Below are positions 33,967 through 41,843 of a DNA stretch of 64,000 nt, in pieces. Below the pieces are notes generated by a model. That model was given only the letters and a program-made list of their open reading frames with translations. It did no database searches and was not told the origin of the DNA. Positions within the stretch are counted from its first letter, which is position 1; each line of letters begins with the position of its first letter. Origin of the DNA: JAVVHH01 sp964657565 (GTDB taxonomy: Bacteria > Pseudomonadota > Alphaproteobacteria > Acetobacterales > Acetobacteraceae); assembly GCA_964657565.1 (NCBI GenBank), contig CAZZVQ010000001.1:53916-117915 (forward strand), in the 5' to 3' direction. The position numbers and the translations under genes were made by a program.

Positions 33967-34702
33967 CTTTAGCATCATGCTCGCCCAGAATGAGCCGGAG
34001 CGCGGTGCGGATCGTCAGCGGGTCGTGCTCCGGCACCATGAGCGCCACCAGCGCCAGGGCGACGCGTGACAGATGCCGCGCCACGGCTTGCACGGCCGCT
34101 GTCCGATCCCGCTGAGCGCAGGCCGCCATGATGGTGTCGTGGTCGTGCGAGATGGCGGGCTGGCGGTGCGGCTCGTCGCGCAAGCGCAGCAGGCGGAACA
34201 GCGTCGCCCGCTCGAACAGCCGGTCCAGATCGGCCTTCACGCTGTCCGGCGCGCGCGCGCAATGCAGCCGGTGGAACGCTCGGTCGGCCTGGCGCCAGCC
34301 TTCCGCATCGCCGGCTTGACTGAATTTTCGCATGGTCGTGATTGCATCGGACATGGCCGCGATGTCGCCATCCCCCATCTGCGGCACGGTCAGCGCGGTG
34401 GCGACCGCGGTCAGTAGGACGCGCTGTGAATAGACTAATTCAAGATCGCCGGCGTCGAAACTGGCGACCCGGGCGCGCCGGTTCCGCTCCGTCTCGATCA
34501 GCCCTTCCTCCTGCAACATGCGCAGCGCTTCGCGCAGCGGTGTCCGGCTGACGCCGAACCGTTTGGCCAGACGCACCTGCGACAGCACGGCGCCGGGCGC
34601 CAACTCGCCGCGCATGATCGCCCGCCGGACGTGCTCGCGGACGGCGGCGACAGTTCCCTCCGGTCCGTCGGTGGCAAGGTCGGTCTGCATCCAGCCGGTC
34701 AT
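33947..34702 (-). CDS. GntR-family regulator with FCD effector domain
   Basis: The 251-residue product has a winged helix, VREHVRRAIMRGELAPGAVL then LAKRFGVSRTPLREALRMLQ and EEGLIETERNRRARVASF, followed by a helical FCD ligand domain (DAEGWRQADRAFHRLHCARA, HDTIMAACAQRDRTAAVQAV) that commonly binds a carboxylate through a metal. The ATG at 34702 is chosen; the open frame extends to 34963 over the divergent promoter. It lies directly upstream of the catabolic operon on the same strand and is divergent from the cupin gene, so it probably controls both. Confidence 0.92.
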   Translation of the reverse strand: MTGWMQTDLATDGPEGTVAAVREHVRRAIMRGELAPGAVLSQVRLAKRFGVSRTPLREALRMLQEEGLIETERNRRARVASFDAGDLELVYSQRVLLTAVATALTVPQMGDGDIAAMSDAITTMRKFSQAGDAEGWRQADRAFHRLHCARAPDSVKADLDRLFERATLFRLLRLRDEPHRQPAISHDHDTIMAACAQRDRTAAVQAVARHLSRVALALVALMVPEHDPLTIRTALRLILGEHDAKVDPGLT

Positions 34703-34751
34703 ATCGGAGGCGGATCGCGCAAACAAGAACGCGCTTGCAGCAGGCGGCAAT

Positions 34752-34767
34752 CTGGATACACTTTGGC
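34752..34767. promoter_or_regulatory. Third GntR-type operator candidate in the gntR/cupin gap
   Basis: CTGGATACACTTTGGC matches CTGGATCCACTTTAGC at 33958 in 14 of 16 bases. It sits 23 bp before the cupin start and 50 bp before the gntR start, a natural operator position for the divergent pair. Confidence 0.5.
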
Positions 34768-34789
34768 GAAAGATGACGGGATAGAGCTG

Positions 34790-35710
34790 ATGTACGACGC
34801 CACCGACCCTCGGGCCTCCCTGGCTTCGCCCGCCCCGGCCGCGACGGGGGCCGGGTCGTTCGCAGGGCCCGATATCGGCCGTTTCTACGCCGAACCCGGC
34901 CTCGAGGACGGCCCCGGCGTGCGAAGCTGGTTCCTCTGCGGCGAGAACATGGTCGTGGTGCACACCGTCGCGGACGGCGACGCGACCCTAATCCGGGCGG
35001 AGCAAGTCGACGAATACGCCATCATCGCGCCGGCGCCCGGAACCCCGCTCGAGATCACCCATGGCGGCGAGGCGGTGTCCGCGCCCGGCAACTGCCTCGT
35101 CTTCGTCCCGCCCGGCGCCAGTAAGGTCCGGCTTCCATCGGGGGGAACCATCACCCGCGTGTTCACGACGCGGTCGCGCGACCTGGTGGCGCGATGCCCG
35201 AATGCAGCCGCACATGCCGTCCCCAACGCGCGCGTTGCTCCCATCGACCCGTGGCCCGAACCGCCGGATGGGTGGCGGGTCCGCACCTACCCGCTCGATG
35301 TCGCCGCCGAGCCCGGTCGCTTCGGGCGGATCTGGCGCTGCACCACGCTGATGATCAACTACCTCGATCCCCGCAACGGACCGCGCGACCCGGCGAAGCT
35401 ATCCCCGCACAGCCACGAGGACTTCGAGCAATGCTCGTTGGCACTGACGGGCGACTTCGTCCACCATCTGCGTTGGCCGTGGACGACCAATATGCACGAT
35501 TGGCTCGAGGATCGGCACGAGGTGTGCGAGAGCCCGTCCGCCTGCGTCATCCCTCCACCGTCGATCCATACCACGCAGGCCATTGGTTCGGGGCTTAATC
35601 AACTCGTCGACCTCTTCTGCCCGCCGCGGCTGGATTTCTCACGCAAGCCGGGCTGGGTCCTCAACGAGGCGGATTACCCAATGCCGCCAGAGCGTTTCGC
35701 GGCCGGATGA
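34790..35710 (+). CDS. Cupin-fold protein, function unknown
   Basis: The 306-residue protein has two beta-barrel-like halves. The second contains a cupin metal motif: LSPHSHEDFEQCSLALTGDF, giving His-x-His with a Glu/Gln four to six residues on, and a later His near VIPPPSIHTTQAIG. The first half (GTPLEITHGGEAVSAPGNCL) lacks the His pair and looks like the partner domain. Start is the ATG at 34790; a longer frame to 34631 overlaps gntR. It is transcribed divergently from gntR, sharing the promoter gap. It could be an isomerase or dioxygenase acting in the same pathway, but I recognise no named family. Confidence 0.78.
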   Translation: MYDATDPRASLASPAPAATGAGSFAGPDIGRFYAEPGLEDGPGVRSWFLCGENMVVVHTVADGDATLIRAEQVDEYAIIAPAPGTPLEITHGGEAVSAPGNCLVFVPPGASKVRLPSGGTITRVFTTRSRDLVARCPNAAAHAVPNARVAPIDPWPEPPDGWRVRTYPLDVAAEPGRFGRIWRCTTLMINYLDPRNGPRDPAKLSPHSHEDFEQCSLALTGDFVHHLRWPWTTNMHDWLEDRHEVCESPSACVIPPPSIHTTQAIGSGLNQLVDLFCPPRLDFSRKPGWVLNEADYPMPPERFAAG

Positions 35711-35748
35711 GCCGGTTCTTCTGGCTCCGCCGCCGCAGCGCTGTCAAT

Positions 35749-35945
35749 TTACGTGACAAACGCTTGCACCATCTCCCTCGCGTCCGCCTCATTTTCGAAG
35801 CCCATAACGAAGCCGTCGGCAAGCCCCGCTGCCTGGGCTGCTTTCGGGCCATGGCGGCGTAATCTGACTGGAGGGTGGAGATGAACTGTGCGGTCGTCAC
35901 GCCGCTCGGACGGCTGACGACCGTGATCGTCTTGATGGTGCCCAC
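35749..35945 (-). pseudogene. Small EthD-like protein, frameshifted
   Basis: From the ATG at 35945 one frame gives IKTITVVSRPSGVTTAQF, then FISTLQSDYAAMARK. The sense then moves to a second frame with AAQAAGLADGFVMGFENEA and DAREMVQAFVT, stopping at 35749. The joined product would be about 65 residues and resembles the start and end of EthD-type small proteins, though shorter than the usual 100. The change of frame lies near 35835-35845. Either a one-base indel or an assembly error is responsible. It lies 40 bp beyond the stop of the cupin gene and downstream of the MFS gene on the same strand. Confidence 0.5.
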
Positions 35946-36008
35946 GGGCCGGGCGGGCGCGGGCAGTGCGGAGAGGGCCGTAGAGGAAGCTGCAGCCGCG
36001 CCGCCCGT

Positions 36009-37325
36009 CTAATCGACGCGGATTTTCGGCGTCGGCGAGGTGCCCACCAGCAGGAGGATGGCGCCGCCGATCATGATGATGCCGTAGAAGACCAGGCCGT
36101 ACGACAGACTGCCGGTCTGCAACGCGATCCAGCCGACGATCGTGGGAGCGAAGAAGGCGCCGATACCGCCCGCGGTGGTGATCAAGGCGATGCCCCCCGC
36201 CGCCGCCGGGCCGGACAAGTACAAGGCGGGCATGGTCCAGTAGGGGCCTGTGGCACCCAGGTAGCCCGCTGTCATAATCGTCAGGATGCCAAGCGCGATC
36301 CAGGGGTCGCTGCTGAAGGCCGCCAGCAGGATCCAGCCTGCGCCGCAGACCGCCGCGGGCAGGGCGGCATGCCACCGCCGCTCCTGCACTCGGTCCGAGT
36401 GTCGCGCGATCAGTTGCTGCACCACCACGGCAACGATGTATGGACAGGCGGCCATCAGCCCGATGGTCCAGACATTTGTGATGCCGGCCTTGCGGATGAT
36501 CGTGGGCAGCCAGAGCGGAATGCCGGCACCGCCCGCGATCAGTCCCACCGACATGCCGAGCAGGACGTAGAGGCGGCGGTCGCGCAGCGCCGATGCGAAG
36601 CTGGTCCGGCTGTGCCCGGCCTTCGCCGTGCGCTCGGCTTCCAGTTCCGCCGTGATGATCTGAAGCTGACGGGCATTGAGCCATCGGGCGTTTTCTGGCC
36701 GGTCGGACAGGGTGAAGTAGGCGACGATGCCCATCAGGGCGGAGGGTATTCCCTCGGCGATGAACAGCCACTGCCAGCCCTTCAGGCCCCAGGCGCCGTC
36801 CAGCCCGTGTAGGATGCCACCCGACATGGGGCCGCTGACGATTCCGGAGATGGCGATGGCCGACATGAAGTAGGCGGTGAACTGGCCGCGGCGGGAAACC
36901 GGGATCCAGGTCGTGAGATAGAACAGCACTCCGGGGAAGAACCCGGCCTCTGCTGCGCCAAGCAGCGAACGCAGCGTGTAGTAGTGCCAGGGAGCCGTCA
37001 TCAGCGCGAGCGCCGCCGAGCACAATCCCCACAGCACCATGATCCGGAGCAGCGTGGCCCGCACGCCAACGCGAGCGAGGATCAGGTTGCTCGGGACCTC
37101 GAACACGCTGTAGCCGAGATAGAACAGGCCCCCGCCAAAACCGTAGACAGCTTCGTTGAAGCCGAGATCGCCCATGAACTGCAGCTTGGCAAAGCCGACA
37201 TTGCCGCGGTCGATGAAGGCCAGCACGTAGCAGATCATCAGGAGCGGGACGATGTGCCACGCGACCTTGCGATAGGTGGCGTCGACCTCCGCTTTATTGG
37301 CTGCAGCCTCTACGGTCAGCGTCAC
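36009..37325 (-). CDS. MFS transporter, anion:cation symporter (ACS) family
   Basis: This 438-residue permease has about 12 hydrophobic segments. The N-terminal ACS hallmark is WHIVPLLMICYVLAFIDRGN followed by VGFAKLQFMGDLGF. The loop RSLLGAAEAGFFPGVLFYLT then WIPVSRRGQFTAYFMSA and the central RPENARWLNARQLQIITAEL are typical. ACS members import organic anions such as phthalate, tartrate, glucarate or 4-hydroxyphenylacetate. It lies downstream of a GntR/UTRA regulator that is divergent from the CoA-dependent operon, so it probably supplies the carboxylic acid handled there. Confidence 0.93.
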   Translation of the reverse strand: MTLTVEAAANKAEVDATYRKVAWHIVPLLMICYVLAFIDRGNVGFAKLQFMGDLGFNEAVYGFGGGLFYLGYSVFEVPSNLILARVGVRATLLRIMVLWGLCSAALALMTAPWHYYTLRSLLGAAEAGFFPGVLFYLTTWIPVSRRGQFTAYFMSAIAISGIVSGPMSGGILHGLDGAWGLKGWQWLFIAEGIPSALMGIVAYFTLSDRPENARWLNARQLQIITAELEAERTAKAGHSRTSFASALRDRRLYVLLGMSVGLIAGGAGIPLWLPTIIRKAGITNVWTIGLMAACPYIVAVVVQQLIARHSDRVQERRWHAALPAAVCGAGWILLAAFSSDPWIALGILTIMTAGYLGATGPYWTMPALYLSGPAAAGGIALITTAGGIGAFFAPTIVGWIALQTGSLSYGLVFYGIIMIGGAILLLVGTSPTPKIRVD

Positions 37326-37403
37326 CCACGTACTCCTTCCCTATGGGCCAGGCGCACGAAGGCAATGGCCTGCACGTCGCGGCAGAGCCACACATGCTAT
37401 TAG

Positions 37404-37420
37404 CCATAGATATGGACTTT
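37404..37420. promoter_or_regulatory. Dyad and shared motif upstream of the MFS gene
   Basis: CCATAGATATGG (37404-37415) has 5-bp complementary arms around a 2-nt centre, and is followed by ACTTT. The ATATGGACTT portion resembles CATACGGACTT at 38269 in the gntR/operon gap. Sites at both promoters of the cluster fit a common regulator. Confidence 0.42.
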
Positions 37421-37470
37421 AGGTGATTAGCTTGTCTAGCCCCAGTTTCCAGGTTGGTGAGCCGTCCGGG

Positions 37471-38211
37471 TCATTTCAGTCGCATGTCCATTCGCACCAA
37501 GTCGCCGCGGTATGTGCCTTTGGACAGCAGCACGAGCGTGCCTTCCTCGTCGGCGACCGAGCGATCGACCAGGCAGATCGGGGCGTTGAGCGCGATGTCG
37601 AGGATGGCCGCCGTGTCCATATCGGCCATCCCGATGGTGACGGTCTGCTGTGCCTTGGAAACCTTGCCCGGCAGGAACGAGGCGAGGCGCATCGCGGTCG
37701 TAGTGCCGAACGCTTCCTCGGGAATCATTGAGGCGATCGCGGCATCGATGAAGACCTCAGCCACCAGGAACGCCTGATCGCCGCGGGAGTGCCGGCGGCG
37801 GAGGCGACGGTATCGCGGGGCAGGGGTTCCCACATCATGCAACCGCTCCGGCAGCGTGGTCACCTCACCATCCTCCAGGACTTCGATGGTGGCGCCGTCG
37901 CGCGAGTTCAGCAGTCCATTCCAGTTGGTGAATACGTCCAGCAGGAGCTGTTCGGACCGATGCTGGTTGACGAACGTCCCTTTGGCCCTGAACCGCGACA
38001 CCAACCGATCGGCTTCCAGCAAGCCGAGCGCTTGCCGAATGGTCGCTCGAGCCACCCCGCATTCCTCCGCCAGTTGCTCGATGGTAGGAATTTGCGAACC
38101 GACTGGCCATTGCCCTGACTCAATCCTTCTCCGAAACAGCGTGGCAAGCTGAATGTAGCGGGAAACGACGCTTCGGCTGAGATCGGCCTTGCTGGAGTTG
38201 GGGAGTTTCAT
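37471..38211 (-). CDS. GntR/UTRA-family transcriptional regulator
   Basis: The 246-residue regulator carries a winged helix (YIQLATLFRRRIESGQWPVG, IPTIEQLAEECGVARATIRQ, ALGLLEADRLVSRFRAKGTF) and a C-terminal UTRA domain ending in LVDRSVADEEGTLVLLSKGT. It starts at ATG 38211. It is followed by the MFS gene on the same strand and is divergent from the CoA-dependent operon at 38336. Its effector is probably the imported acid or its CoA ester. Candidate operator copies are noted at 37404 and 38268. Confidence 0.9.
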   Translation of the reverse strand: MKLPNSSKADLSRSVVSRYIQLATLFRRRIESGQWPVGSQIPTIEQLAEECGVARATIRQALGLLEADRLVSRFRAKGTFVNQHRSEQLLLDVFTNWNGLLNSRDGATIEVLEDGEVTTLPERLHDVGTPAPRYRRLRRRHSRGDQAFLVAEVFIDAAIASMIPEEAFGTTTAMRLASFLPGKVSKAQQTVTIGMADMDTAAILDIALNAPICLVDRSVADEEGTLVLLSKGTYRGDLVRMDMRLK

Positions 38212-38267
38212 ACCGGCCTACTCACTCGATCCTGTCAGATGTTGCACACCACAGCCTATTCACTAGA

Positions 38268-38281
38268 CATACGGACTTATG
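38268..38281. promoter_or_regulatory. Putative operator in the gntR/CoA-operon gap
   Basis: CATACGGACTTATG has complementary ends CATA and TATG around CGGACT. It shares ATAYGGACTT with the site upstream of the MFS gene. It lies 57 bp upstream of the gntR start and 55 bp before the first gene of the operon. Confidence 0.42.
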
Positions 38282-38335
38282 GATGTAAGGGTGGAGCATG
38301 GCGGCGGGAACCGCTTTGCCACGGGAGGTTTACCA

Positions 38336-38554
38336 ATGAGCGCCAACGCGCCCGGTTCAGCTGACAGCGAGAATGTGCCCGGCCCGGTCACCATGTCGCG
38401 TCTTGAGCCTGGCATCGGGGTTATCTGCCTATATCGGCCCGCACGTCTTAACGCCCTGAACCTGGAAATAGAAGGCCGTGTCACATGCCGTCGCCAGAAG
38501 GAGGGCATGGCAGCTTTCCTCGCCAAAAGACGCCCTGTGTTCAAGGGCCGGTGA
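38336..38554 (+). pseudogene. Enoyl-CoA hydratase with in-frame loss of the middle
   Basis: The 72-residue frame joins an enoyl-CoA hydratase N-terminus (LEPGIGVICLYRPARLNALN, then LEIEGR) directly to the usual C-terminus (KEGMAAFLAKRRPVFKGR). Full-length members are about 260 residues. The active-site CoA-binding and oxyanion segments (the AFSAGADL and GGG-type loops) are absent. The stretch between, ending near VTCRRQ, is where the deletion lies. An ACGGGAGG site precedes the ATG. The intact homologue at 41056 has the same ending (FREKRKPVFVGR), so the loss may be tolerated. The gene might still be translated because the frame is kept. Confidence 0.75.
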
Positions 38555-38572
38555 TTTCGTGCCGAGGGAGAA

Positions 38573-39193
38573 ATGAGAATGAAGCTTCACTGGTCGCCGC
38601 GATCCCCCTTCGTCCGGAAGGTGATGGTGGCAGCCCACGAACTCGGGTTGGCTGACCGGCTCGACTGCGTGCGCAGCGTGGCGGCGATGGCCAGGCCTAA
38701 TCCCGAGATCATGGCGGACAACCCCTTGAGTAAGATTCCCGCCCTGGTGCTGGATGATGGGCAAGTCGTGGTCGACTCCGGCGTGATTGTTGAATACCTC
38801 GATTCCCTGGCAGGTGGCGGCAAGCTCGTGCCAGCAACGGGGCCGGATCGGTGGGCGGCGCTCAGCCGCCACGCCTTGGCCAACGGCCTTCTCGACCTGC
38901 TGATCCTATGGCGGAACGAGCGCGACAAGCCGGACGCGCGACAGACCCCGGAATGGCTCGACGCCTTCCGCGTCAAGGTGGCGGCGACGCTGGACCGGTT
39001 CGAGCGGGATGCACCCCGGCTGGCCGCCGAACCGTTCGGCATCGGGCACATCGCGCTCGGCTGCGCGCTGTCCTACGCCGACTTCCGCTTCGCCGATCTT
39101 GGCTGGCGGGAGAATCGCCCCGCATTGACCGAGTGGCACCGTGGCTTCGCCGCCCGGCCCTCCATGACCGCGACGGAGATCGTCGATGTCTGA
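38573..39193 (+). CDS. Glutathione S-transferase family protein
   Basis: The 206-residue GST has the thioredoxin-like N-terminal domain: KLHWSPRSPFVRKVMVAAHE and the GSH gamma-Glu site NPLSKIPALVLDDGQVVVDS. It is followed by a helical C-terminal domain (RFERDAPRLAAEPFGIGHIA, YADFRFADLGW). It belongs to the bacterial GST_N_3/GST_C-type group seen in catabolic operons. It overlaps the CoA-transferase start by 8 bp. A role in detoxifying an electrophilic acyl-CoA or as an isomerase is possible. Confidence 0.9.
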   Translation: MRMKLHWSPRSPFVRKVMVAAHELGLADRLDCVRSVAAMARPNPEIMADNPLSKIPALVLDDGQVVVDSGVIVEYLDSLAGGGKLVPATGPDRWAALSRHALANGLLDLLILWRNERDKPDARQTPEWLDAFRVKVAATLDRFERDAPRLAAEPFGIGHIALGCALSYADFRFADLGWRENRPALTEWHRGFAARPSMTATEIVDV

Positions 39194-40412
39194 GCGCGCC
39201 CGAGCCGAGCATCCCCGGACCGGTCCGCTTTCCCACGTTCGCGTGCTTGATCTGGGCCGCATCATGGCCGCGCCCTGGGCCACGCAGATCTTGGCCGACC
39301 TGGGCGCGGACGTGATCAAGATCGAGCGGCCAGGCGCCGGCGACGACACTCGGAGCTGGGGGCCGCCCTTTCTGAAGGACAGTGAGGGCAATCCGACCAC
39401 GGAGGCCGGCTATTTCCTCTCGGTCAACCGGGGCAAGCGGTCCGTCACCGTGGATATCGCCACGGCCGAAGGCCAAGCGATCATCTGCGCCCTGGCGGAC
39501 ACGGCAGACATCGTGACGGAGAACTTCAAGGCAGGGGCACTAGCCAAGTATGGCCTGGATGCCGCCACATTGCGGGCGTCCAAGCCTTCGCTGATCTACT
39601 GTTCCGTGACCGGCTTCGGCCAAGACGGGCCCCGGGCCGACCAAGCTGCCTACGACTTCGCCATCCAAGCGATGGGCGGACTGATGAGTGTCACCGGTGA
39701 ACGGGACGGCAAGCCCGGTGCCGGGCCGCAGAAGGTGGGCGTTCCAATCGTGGACCTGATGACCGGCATGTATGCCACGGTCGCCATTCTGGCTGCGCTG
39801 GCCCGGCGGGCGGAAACCGGGTTGGGCGACACGATCGACCTAGCCATGCTGGACGTGGCGGCGGCCTTCTTGGCCAACCAGGCGATGAACCACCTAGTAT
39901 CCGGACGGATACCGCAACGCGGCGGCAACCAGCACCCCAACATCCAACCGCAAGACGTGTTTGCCTGCGCTGACGGGCATTTTGTCCTGGCGGTCGGCAA
40001 CGACGGACAGTTCGCCAAACTATGCGCCGTGCTGGGCAAGCCTGAGTGGGCGGCGGACGAGCGGTTCAGCACCAGCAGCGCCCGCGTCGGCCGCAGCGCC
40101 GAGCTGACGACGCTCCTGCTGGAGTGCTTCGCGGGCTGGACGCGGCAAGCCATCATCGCTGCGCTGGACGCAGCAGGGGTGCCGGCGGCCCCCATCAACA
40201 CGGTGGACCAGGTATTCGCCGATCCGCAGCTGGTACACCGCGGTATGTTGCAGTTCCTGCCGCATCCCATCGCCGGCAAAGTGCCGCAAGTGGTGAGCCC
40301 CATCCGGTTCAAGGAGGCGCCGTTGCGGTTCGACCGCGCGCCGCCGCTACTGGGCCAGCACACGGCGGAGGTGCTGCGCGAGCTTGGCCTGACGCCCGAA
40401 GATGCGCCATGA
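39186..40412 (+). CDS. CaiB/BaiF-family CoA-transferase (class III), first copy
   Basis: This 408-residue class III CoA-transferase moves CoA between carboxylic acids through an aspartyl intermediate. It has the family start VRVLDLGRIMAAPWATQILA then DLGADVIKIERPGAGDDTRS, the block VDIATAEGQAIICALADTAD, the EGRNFK-like IVTENFKAGALAKYGLD, and the YCSVTGFGQDGPRADQAAYD block. The catalytic-type Asp is expected within the segment VPIVDLMTGMYATVAILAAL. Its stop overlaps the CMD gene start (ATGA at 40409). It probably activates the imported acid. Confidence 0.93.
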   Translation: MSERARAEHPRTGPLSHVRVLDLGRIMAAPWATQILADLGADVIKIERPGAGDDTRSWGPPFLKDSEGNPTTEAGYFLSVNRGKRSVTVDIATAEGQAIICALADTADIVTENFKAGALAKYGLDAATLRASKPSLIYCSVTGFGQDGPRADQAAYDFAIQAMGGLMSVTGERDGKPGAGPQKVGVPIVDLMTGMYATVAILAALARRAETGLGDTIDLAMLDVAAAFLANQAMNHLVSGRIPQRGGNQHPNIQPQDVFACADGHFVLAVGNDGQFAKLCAVLGKPEWAADERFSTSSARVGRSAELTTLLLECFAGWTRQAIIAALDAAGVPAAPINTVDQVFADPQLVHRGMLQFLPHPIAGKVPQVVSPIRFKEAPLRFDRAPPLLGQHTAEVLRELGLTPEDAP

Positions 40413-41059
40413 ACGGCGCGGAGGGCGCGCGCGTTCCGCTGCTCGGCCCGGATGAGATGAACCCGGAACAGCGCGCATTGTATGACGCCGTGGTGTCCGG
40501 GCCGCGTGGGGAGATGATCGGTCCGCTTCGCGCGGCGATTCACAGCCCGGAGCTGGCGACGCTCTGGTCCCAACTGGGCGAGTTCCTGCGCTTCCGCACC
40601 GGCCTGCCCAAGCGGCTGAACGAGCTGGCGATCACCGTCACCGGTCGCCGCTGGACCAGCCAGGTGGAATGGTGGGTCCATGCTCGTGCCTGCGCCGCCG
40701 CCGGCGTGCCTCAGGCGGCGATCGACGCCATCGCAACGCTGCGATCCCCGCGCTTCACCGACCCGGCGGACCTCGAGGTCTACGAGTTCGCCCGGCTGCT
40801 GCAGCAGGACGGGCAGGTACCGGACGCCGTGTATGCCGCGGTGAAGAATCGATGGGGAACGCGGGGCGTGGTCGAGCTGGGGGCGGTGATCGGGTACTAC
40901 ACCATGGTGTCCATGACGCTGAACCTGCATCGGCTGCCGCTGCCGGAGGGGGCCACCGGGCTGCCGCCAGAAGCCGGGCTGGTCGAGCTGGCGCCGGGCG
41001 TACTGCAAGGCGCCGACCCCCTCGCGCATGGCGCAACAGTAGAGAGGAACGTAGCATGA
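40409..41059 (+). CDS. Carboxymuconolactone decarboxylase (CMD/AhpD-like) family protein
   Basis: This 216-residue all-helical protein of the CMD fold opens with EMNPEQRALYDAVVSGPRGE, has LNELAITVTGRRWTSQVEWW with VHARACAAAGVPQAAIDAI, and ends in ELGAVIGYYTMVSMTLNLHR. AhpD-like redox members have a Cys-x-x-Cys, absent here; the single visible cysteine in ARACAAAG does not form that pair. So a decarboxylase/hydrolase-type role is likelier than peroxidase reduction. ATGA overlaps couple it to the genes on both sides. Confidence 0.88.
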   Translation: MNGAEGARVPLLGPDEMNPEQRALYDAVVSGPRGEMIGPLRAAIHSPELATLWSQLGEFLRFRTGLPKRLNELAITVTGRRWTSQVEWWVHARACAAAGVPQAAIDAIATLRSPRFTDPADLEVYEFARLLQQDGQVPDAVYAAVKNRWGTRGVVELGAVIGYYTMVSMTLNLHRLPLPEGATGLPPEAGLVELAPGVLQGADPLAHGATVERNVA

Positions 41060-41841
41060 GGGGTCTCGACGAGCTTCAGCGGTTCCGCGTCAGCGTCGCG
41101 GACCACGTCGCCACCGTGACGATCGCAGCGCCGCCGGTGAACGCGCAGGACCGGCTGTTCCGCGAGGAATGCATCCGCGTCTTCGATGTGCTGGGCGCCG
41201 AGGTGGAGGTGCGCGCGATCGTGCTGGCCGCCGAGGGCCGCGCCTTCTCGGCGGGGGCGGACCTATCGGAACGCGGCGCCATCCTGGCCGAGCCCGGTGG
41301 CTACGCCCGGCACAACCGCCTCGTCCGCGCCGCCTTCGATTGCGTGATGGAGTGCCCTAAGCCGGTGATCGCCGCCGTGAACGGCGCCGCGATCGGTGCT
41401 GGCTGCGTGCTCGCCCTGCTGTGCGACATTCTGGTGGTGGCGGAGGAAGCCTTCCTGTCGATGACGGAGGTGGATTACGGCTTGGCTGGCGGCGTCCGCC
41501 ACGTGCTGCGCGCCTTCAGCCCCTCCGACGCTCGGCTGATGATCTACACCGCCAAGCGGATCACCGGACCGGAGCTGTACCGGATGAACGTCGCCTCCGT
41601 TTGTGTGCCAAAGGACCGCTTGCTGGCGGAAGCGACCGCCGTCGCGCGCACCATCGCGGACAAGGTGCCGCTGGCCGTCGTGGCGGCGAAGCGCTCCTTT
41701 GGCCTGACGGAGGAGATGCCGTTGCGGGACGGCTATCGCTACGAGCAGAGCCAAACCGCGGCCTTGGCGGAAACGAAGGACACACAAGAGGCTCTCGCCG
41801 CCTTCCGCGAAAAGCGGAAGCCGGTGTTTGTGGGACGTTGA
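41056..41841 (+). CDS. Enoyl-CoA hydratase/isomerase family protein
   Basis: This 261-residue crotonase-fold enzyme has FSAGADLSERGAILAEPGGY (CoA-binding and oxyanion hole) and VIAAVNGAAIGAGCVLALLC as the second core segment, with the acid-type MTEVDYGLAGGVRHVLRAFS following. The usual second catalytic Glu of hydratases is present as E in the MTEVDYGL segment. The C-terminus FREKRKPVFVGR matches the truncated copy at 38336. It probably hydrates an unsaturated acyl-CoA. The start is ATG 41056, overlapping the CMD stop. Confidence 0.92.
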   Translation: MRGLDELQRFRVSVADHVATVTIAAPPVNAQDRLFREECIRVFDVLGAEVEVRAIVLAAEGRAFSAGADLSERGAILAEPGGYARHNRLVRAAFDCVMECPKPVIAAVNGAAIGAGCVLALLCDILVVAEEAFLSMTEVDYGLAGGVRHVLRAFSPSDARLMIYTAKRITGPELYRMNVASVCVPKDRLLAEATAVARTIADKVPLAVVAAKRSFGLTEEMPLRDGYRYEQSQTAALAETKDTQEALAAFREKRKPVFVGR

Positions 41842-41843
41842 CG

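Noticed and set aside
32247..34115. Plus-strand open frame of 622 codons opposite livH, the receptor and gntR
   Set aside because: Crosses three recognised genes and their intergenic gaps; composition is that of an antisense frame.
34790..35710. Cupin as 5-deoxyglucuronate isomerase or homogentisate dioxygenase
   Set aside because: Neither family's sequence blocks nor pathway neighbours (inositol or tyrosine genes) are present.
35749..37260. Minus-strand open frame of about 500 codons spanning the MFS gene
   Set aside because: It is the MFS gene in a wrong frame; only its last 30 codons were used, as the second half of the EthD-like relic.
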